Under the pieces are notes generated by a model. That model did not search any database and was not told the origin of the DNA. It was given only the letters and a program-made list of their open reading frames with translations. From contig NZ_BMJV01000001.1 in NCBI RefSeq assembly GCF_014643635.1, positions 620,001-684,000 of the forward strand: 64,000 bases of DNA, read 5' to 3'. The stretch is from Salipiger pallidus. GTDB taxonomy: Bacteria > Pseudomonadota > Alphaproteobacteria > Rhodobacterales > Rhodobacteraceae. Positions within the stretch are counted from its first letter, which is position 1. Each line of letters starts with the position of its first letter. A program made the translations under genes and the position numbers. Positions 59,838 to 64,000 of the stretch are shown piece by piece.

Positions 59838-60280
59838 CTGTCTCCCCATTTCTCCTTGAGGCGCTCGCGGATCTGGTCGCGGGTCTGCCGGTATGCGTTC
59901 AATTTGGTCTCGCGGGTTTCCCCGAGCCCGGTGGGATCCATGATCGGCCAATATTCGACCGTCAAGTGATAGAACCGGGTGAGGTCCAGCGCCGCGCGCT
60001 GCGAGGCGGGGGACATGGCGATGATGACGTCGAAGCCCGAGAGCGTCTCGCCCATCTCCTCAAGGTCCTCGAAGCTGCGGGACTGGTGCTTGTCGAGCTC
60101 CACCCCGATTTCGCGGCAGACGGCGATGGCAAAGCCGTCCACGTCGAGGTCGTTCACCACGCCCACGGACTGGACATAGGTGTCGAAGCCGTAGAGCTTC
60201 TTCATGATGCCCTCGGCCATGGGCGAGCGGACTGCGTTGTGATCGCAGCAGAAAAGCACCGATTGCGGCAGGTTCTGCAC
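59834..60280 (-). CDS. low-molecular-weight phosphatase / arsenate reductase-like protein
   Basis: 148 residues. The P-loop is VLFCCDHNAVRSPMAEGIM, matching C-X5-R-S of LMW protein tyrosine phosphatases and ArsC-type reductases; the general acid Asp may be in YWPIMDPTG. No arsenic genes are near, and this conserved position (next to UPF0262 and hisD) is common in Rhodobacteraceae, so a housekeeping phosphatase is more likely than arsenate reduction. Confidence 0.82.
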   Translation of the reverse strand: MQNLPQSVLFCCDHNAVRSPMAEGIMKKLYGFDTYVQSVGVVNDLDVDGFAIAVCREIGVELDKHQSRSFEDLEEMGETLSGFDVIIAMSPASQRAALDLTRFYHLTVEYWPIMDPTGLGETRETKLNAYRQTRDQIRERLKEKWGDR

Positions 60281-60285
60281 GACTG

Positions 60286-60765
60286 TCAGCCCCCGTAATG
60301 CAGCACGCAGATGAGGGTGAAGAGCCGCCGTGCGGTGTCGGTGTCGACCACCGCCTTGCCCTCGAGCCGTTCCTGCAGGATGCGCGCGCCCTCGTTGTGG
60401 ATGCCGCGCCGGGCCATGTCGATGGTCTCGATCTGGGAGGGGGCGGCGGATTTCACTGCGTCGAAGTAGCTCTTGCAGATCTGGAAGTAGTCGCGGACCA
60501 CCTGTCGGAAGGGCGACAGCGACAGCAGGAACTGCGCTGCCGGCTCCCCCGCTTCGGTGGCAATATCGAAGACCAGCCGCTTGTCACGGATTGCCAGGCC
60601 AAGGCGGTAGGGCCCGGCAGGCACCTCGCGCTCGTCGCGCTGCGGCAGCTCGAAGCTGTTCTCTTCCATCAGGTCGAACATGGCGACGCGGCGCTCCTGT
60701 TCGATCTCCGGCGTGGGAGGCGGCAGGTTGGCGTCGTCGAGCTCGATTTGCGCGATGTGGCTCAT
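60286..60765 (-). CDS. UPF0262-family protein
   Basis: 159 residues (MSHIAQIELDDANLPPPTPE ...), containing IEQERRVAMFDLMEENSFEL, FLLSLSPFRQVVRDYFQICK and IETIDMARRGIHNEGARIL, all conserved in UPF0262. The function is unknown; the gene follows hisD in most alphaproteobacteria, as here. The start may be the ATG at 60765 or 60771. Confidence 0.9.
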   Translation of the reverse strand: MSHIAQIELDDANLPPPTPEIEQERRVAMFDLMEENSFELPQRDEREVPAGPYRLGLAIRDKRLVFDIATEAGEPAAQFLLSLSPFRQVVRDYFQICKSYFDAVKSAAPSQIETIDMARRGIHNEGARILQERLEGKAVVDTDTARRLFTLICVLHYGG

Positions 60766-61084
60766 GGGCATAGCTCCTCCGGGGGCGCCCATAGGAGTAG
60801 CGCGGCGCCCCTCCTGCCGCAATGCGAGCGTGTTCGTGGGCTGCTGTTTTTCCGGCTGCCGGCTGCTGGATGATCACAGGAATCGCGCCGATACATCTTC
60901 AAGCCGCAATTATTCCGGCCGAGGGTCAGGCCTTCGCCACCTCCATCACCCCAAGACTGGCCAAAGCGCAGACCGCAGCGTGTCGTCCATCGGTCGCGCG
61001 CCTACGCGGATGCTTGGCCGACAGCGGCGACGGTCTACCTCTGCGCCATGGCTCGGGACGGCAAGCCCCCTAGCCTGCGGCCCC
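60766..61084. other. gap between UPF0262 and hisD without a recognisable gene
   Basis: 319 bp. It holds the UPF0262 ribosome site (GGAGGAG at about 60773-60779) and probably its promoter. No RNA gene, repeat or convincing coding frame is visible in the rest. Confidence 0.5.
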
Positions 61085-62386
61085 TCAGTCGTTAAGCTTG
61101 CGCAGCCGGGCGGTGACGCTCAGGCCGTGCGCCTGCAGGCTTTCGGAGGCGGCCAGCGTCTCTGCGGCGGGGCCGATGGCCCGCAGCGCCTGCGGGGTCA
61201 TCTGCGCCAGCGTGGTGCGCTTGAGGAAGTCGAGCACCGACAGCCCCGACGAGAACCGTGCGGAGCGCGCCGTGGGCAGAACATGGTTCGGCCCACCGAC
61301 GTAATCGCCGATGGCCTCCGGCGTCCACTGCCCGAGGAAGATCGCCCCCGCGTGGCGGATCTTTTTCGACAGGGCCAGCGGATCCGCGACGCACAGCTCG
61401 AGGTGCTCTGGCGCCACCCGGTCCGACAGCAGTGCCGCCTCGTCGAGGTCGCGCACCACGATAACTGCGCCGTAATCACGCCAGCTTGCCCCTGCGATGG
61501 GGCCACGGTCAAGCTCGGTCAGAAGGCGGTCGATCTCGGCGCAGACGGCCTTGCCGAAGGCGGCGTCGGTTGTCACGAGGATGGATTGCGCGCTTTCGTC
61601 ATGCTCGGCCTGACTAAGCAGGTCGAGAGCGACGAACTCGGGATCGTTGTCGCCGTCCGCGATGACGAGGATTTCGGACGGGCCGGCGATCATGTCGATA
61701 CCAACCTTGCCGAACACCCGGCGCTTGGCCGCTGCCACGAAGGCGTTGCCCGGCCCGGTGATCTTGTCGACGGGGGCCACGGTTTCGGTGCCATAGGCCA
61801 GCGCGGCGATGGCCTGCGCGCCGCCGAGGCGATAGATTTCGTCAACCCCGGCGATGCGAGCGGCCAGAAGTACGAGGGGGTTCACCACGCCATCGGGGGT
61901 CGGCACGGTGATGCAGAGCCGTTCGACCCCGGCCACCTTCGCGGGAATGGCGTTCATCAGTACCGAGGAAGGGTAGCTGGCCAGCCCGCCGGGAACGTAA
62001 AGCCCTGCCGCCGCAACCGCGCCCCAGCGCCAGCCGAGCGTGGCACCATCCGGATCGGTCCATAGCGCATTGTCCGGCATCTGCCGGACGTGATAGGCCC
62101 GAATGCGCTCAGCCGCGATTTCCAGCGCGGCCCGCTCGTTGGCCGGGACCGATGCACAATGGGCCTCGATTTCCTCGGGCGTGAAACGCAGCCCTGATGG
62201 CTCCAGCTCAAGCCGGTCGAACTTCGCGGTCAGCTCCACGAGTGCGGCATCGCCCCGTGCGCGCACATCGGCGATGATCGCGGCCACCGTGTCGTCGACG
62301 TCAGGGCTGTCCTCGCGCTTGGCGGTCAGCAGCTGCGAGAAGGACAGCTCGAAATCGGCGTCGCTGGTATCTAGAAAGACGGGCAT
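61085..62386 (-). CDS. hisD: histidinol dehydrogenase HisD
   Basis: 433 residues. The family signature IDMIAGPSEILVIADGDNDP and neighbouring KITGPGNAFVAAAKR, AGLYVPGG and NHVLPTARSARFSSGLSV are intact, with Zn ligands in QAEHDESAQ. It performs the last two NAD-dependent oxidations in histidine synthesis. It lies between DUF2948 and UPF0262, the usual order in this group. Confidence 0.96.
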   Translation of the reverse strand: MPVFLDTSDADFELSFSQLLTAKREDSPDVDDTVAAIIADVRARGDAALVELTAKFDRLELEPSGLRFTPEEIEAHCASVPANERAALEIAAERIRAYHVRQMPDNALWTDPDGATLGWRWGAVAAAGLYVPGGLASYPSSVLMNAIPAKVAGVERLCITVPTPDGVVNPLVLLAARIAGVDEIYRLGGAQAIAALAYGTETVAPVDKITGPGNAFVAAAKRRVFGKVGIDMIAGPSEILVIADGDNDPEFVALDLLSQAEHDESAQSILVTTDAAFGKAVCAEIDRLLTELDRGPIAGASWRDYGAVIVVRDLDEAALLSDRVAPEHLELCVADPLALSKKIRHAGAIFLGQWTPEAIGDYVGGPNHVLPTARSARFSSGLSVLDFLKRTTLAQMTPQALRAIGPAAETLAASESLQAHGLSVTARLRKLND

Positions 62387-62570
62387 CAGTGTTCCTTCAA
62401 AAAGCTGGCCCGGTCATAAGCCGCGCCCCCCGCCCCCGCAAGGGTTGCAGGTTTCTCGCGCCGCGCCGGGCACGGCACCCGGCCGCCGGGATCAGCCTGC
62501 CTCCCGCGTGGGATACTTGAAGCCAGAGCAATCAGGGGGGCCGCGGTGGGGTGTCGAGCGCGCCCCTGCC

Positions 62571-62640
62571 TTTCTTCTCTTTCAAAATACGCCGGGGGAG
62601 TCTCCGCCGGAGACGGGGGCAGAGCCCCCTCCCCCGGTCA
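62571..62640 (-). repeat. dispersed intergenic repeat, copy C
   Basis: Read on the minus strand: GGGGGC-TCT-GCCCCC, then GTCTCC-GGC-GGAGAC, then TCCCCCGGCGTATTTTGAAA. The same two-hairpin plan as copy B with different bases in the second stem. It starts directly after the DUF2948 stop. A related CCCGCGTGGGATACTTGAAG sequence lies opposite at about 62503. Confidence 0.8.
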
Positions 62641-62643
62641 GCG

Positions 62644-63108
62644 TCAGGATCCGTGGTCCGGCAGATGGCCTGACACCGCGCCGTAAGGTCGTGTCACGTC
62701 GCGCAGGCCAAGCTCGAGCGCCTCGACCTCGGCGCGCAGGGCACCATCCCCGGCAAGGGTAAAGACGACAAAGCCCGCTCCGTCCTCGCCCGGCTCGAAA
62801 TCCACCGAAAGCACCGAGAGCACCGAGTCGCGGTTTGCCGGGTCGATCCCCTGCCCCGCGACGCCCAGTACATTCTCCACCGTCACGAGACTGCGCACCC
62901 GCTCGGGCGGAGAGACATGTACCCCGTCCTCGCGGCGCAACCGGTTGACCAGCAGTGCCAGCCGCCGCTTGCGCTTTTGCCACGAGATATCGGCCACGGT
63001 CAGCACCGCATCCTGAAGCAGCGCCGAAAGCACTTGCAGGTCGTCAGGGTCCATCGCCCCGAGGTTCAGCGGCCCGCCGCTGGCATCTTCGAAGCGTGCG
63101 TCGCTCAT
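62644..63108 (-). CDS. DUF2948-family protein
   Basis: 154 residues ([20 protein letters not shown] ...), with [39 protein letters not shown] and [20 protein letters not shown], conserved in DUF2948. The function is unknown; it is regularly between murA and hisD in Rhodobacterales. The ATG overlaps the murA stop (ATGA). Confidence 0.88.
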   Translation of the reverse strand: MSDARFEDASGGPLNLGAMDPDDLQVLSALLQDAVLTVADISWQKRKRRLALLVNRLRREDGVHVSPPERVRSLVTVENVLGVAGQGIDPANRDSVLSVLSVDFEPGEDGAGFVVFTLAGDGALRAEVEALELGLRDVTRPYGAVSGHLPDHGS

Positions 63109-64000
63109 TCGCCCTTCACCCTCTGAATCTTCGCGCCCACGCCCTCGAGCTTGCGGACGACGTGTTCATACCCCCGGTCGAGGTGATAGACGCGACTCAC
63201 CATCGTCTCGCCCTCGGCGGCAAGCCCCGCAAGGATCAGCGACACCGAGGCGCGCAGATCGGTGGCCATCACGGGCGCGCCCTTCAGCCGCTCGACCCCG
63301 GTCACCCGGGCAGTGCCACCGGAGACGTCGATCTTCGCGCCCATGCGCATCAGTTCGGGCGCGTGCATGAAGCGGTTTTCAAAGATTTTTTCCTCGAGCA
63401 CGCTGGTGCCCTCGGCAGTGCAGAGCACGGCCATCATCTGGGCCTGCAGGTCAGTGGGGAAGCCGGGGAACGGCTCGGTGGTCACATCGACCGCAGAGAG
63501 ACGTCCGTTCTTGCGGGCGACCTTCAGCCCGGCGTCGGTTTCCTCGACCGAGATGCCTGCCGCGTCGAGCTTTTCGCAGAAGGCAGCCAGCAGGTCGATC
63601 CGGCCCCCGAGGCACTCCACCTCGCCGCCGCAAATCGCCGGGGCCAGCATGTAGGTGCCCAGCTCGATCCGGTCGGTGACCACGCGGTGGGTGGCCCCGC
63701 CAAGGCGCTCGACGCCCTGGATCTCGATGGTGTCAGTTCCCTCGCCCTCGATCTGGGCCCCCATCTTGCGCAGGCATTGTGCTAGGTCGACGATCTCGGG
63801 CTCGCGCGCGGCGTTCTTCAGAACCGTGCTGCCATTGGCAAGCGTCGCTGCCATCAGCGCGTTCTCGGTGGCGCCCACGCTGACCAGCGGAAACTCGACG
63901 ATCCCGCCCGTCAGCCCGCCAGCCGGGGCCTTGGCGTGGACATAGCCTTCACGCAGGTCAAGCTCGGCGCCCATCGCCTCGAGCGCGCGCAGGTGCAGGT
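63105..64000 (-). CDS. murA: UDP-N-acetylglucosamine 1-carboxyvinyltransferase MurA, 5' end missing
   Basis: The frame is open to the window edge; about 298 of ~420 residues are present, so the N-terminal part with the catalytic Cys loop lies outside. EPSP-synthase-fold motifs remain: [69 protein letters not shown] and [17 protein letters not shown]. MurA starts peptidoglycan synthesis by moving enolpyruvate onto UDP-GlcNAc. Confidence 0.95.
   Translation of the reverse strand, partial: LHLRALEAMGAELDLREGYVHAKAPAGGLTGGIVEFPLVSVGATENALMAATLANGSTVLKNAAREPEIVDLAQCLRKMGAQIEGEGTDTIEIQGVERLGGATHRVVTDRIELGTYMLAPAICGGEVECLGGRIDLLAAFCEKLDAAGISVEETDAGLKVARKNGRLSAVDVTTEPFPGFPTDLQAQMMAVLCTAEGTSVLEEKIFENRFMHAPELMRMGAKIDVSGGTARVTGVERLKGAPVMATDLRASVSLILAGLAAEGETMVSRVYHLDRGYEHVVRKLEGVGAKIQRVKGE

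Noticed and set aside
60680-62065. 461-codon plus-strand frame over hisD
   Set aside because: Antisense shadow of hisD.

Overview
The window looks like a piece of chromosome from a marine-type alphaproteobacterium of the Rhodobacteraceae (Roseobacter group). The reasons are high G+C, a compact gene layout with many ATGA stop/start overlaps, an RpoH of the Rhodobacteraceae RpoHI type, a PhaR regulator, choXWV next to betICBA, an alphaproteobacterial LexA box in front of mmcB, the infA-maf-rng-yacG order, and small families restricted largely to this group (DUF6476, DUF6324, UPF0262, DUF2948).

Layout. 1-2.4 kb: the end of a glutamine-synthetase-family gene and an FAD amine oxidase, a pair like PuuA/PuuB for gamma-glutamylated amines. 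2.5-10.1 kb: housekeeping genes (DegT-type aminotransferase, PhaR, Gfo/Idh/MocA oxidoreductase, RpoH, RluD, DUF6476 protein, tRNA-Tyr, RlmB-like methylase, zinc-ribbon protein). 10.1-18.4 kb: a complete osmoprotectant module in which ChoXWV imports choline (and probably choline-O-sulfate), BetC removes sulfate, and BetA and BetB oxidise choline to glycine betaine; a BetI-type operator lies between the two divergent arms. 18.6-22.0 kb: ribB-like, ribH, nusB, and a PRMT-like methyltransferase. 22.3-28.0 kb: a tripartite RND efflux operon with two near-identical operators but no regulator beside it. 28.3-31.9 kb: small membrane proteins, a coupled membrane/ClpP-fold pair, SOS-controlled mmcB, and a DUF6324 protein.

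32.1-50.0 kb: a 17.9-kb integrated element. It sits in the 3' end of tRNA-His; a 49-bp copy of the tRNA end marks the far boundary, with the integrase just inside it and matching GGGTAAC arm-type repeats at both ends. It encodes an integrase, an AlpA-type regulator, a winged-helix protein whose 3' end overlaps four 17-bp iterated sites, and HK97-type structural genes in one long overlapping operon: portal, protease, capsid, HNH, tail tube, connectors, terminase, lambda-length tape measure and two minor tail proteins. I see no tail tip, receptor-binding, lysis, or replication-enzyme genes. Where the tail-tip genes would be expected there is cargo, including an unpaired PemK-like toxin. It is either a trimmed prophage or a capsid-encoding satellite that borrows functions from a helper phage; this is the most interesting part of the window.

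50.1-64 kb: a chemoreceptor, a zinc uptake locus (zur-znuC-znuB and divergent znuA around Zur-type sites), then a long minus-strand series running murA - DUF2948 - hisD - UPF0262 - LMW phosphatase - NTF2-like - GNAT - nitrilase-family - infA - maf - rng - yacG. Three copies of a structured dispersed repeat with a CGGCGTATTTT core lie between genes at 1.1, 58.8 and 62.6 kb. Most antisense open frames in this G+C-rich sequence are shadows and are not listed.
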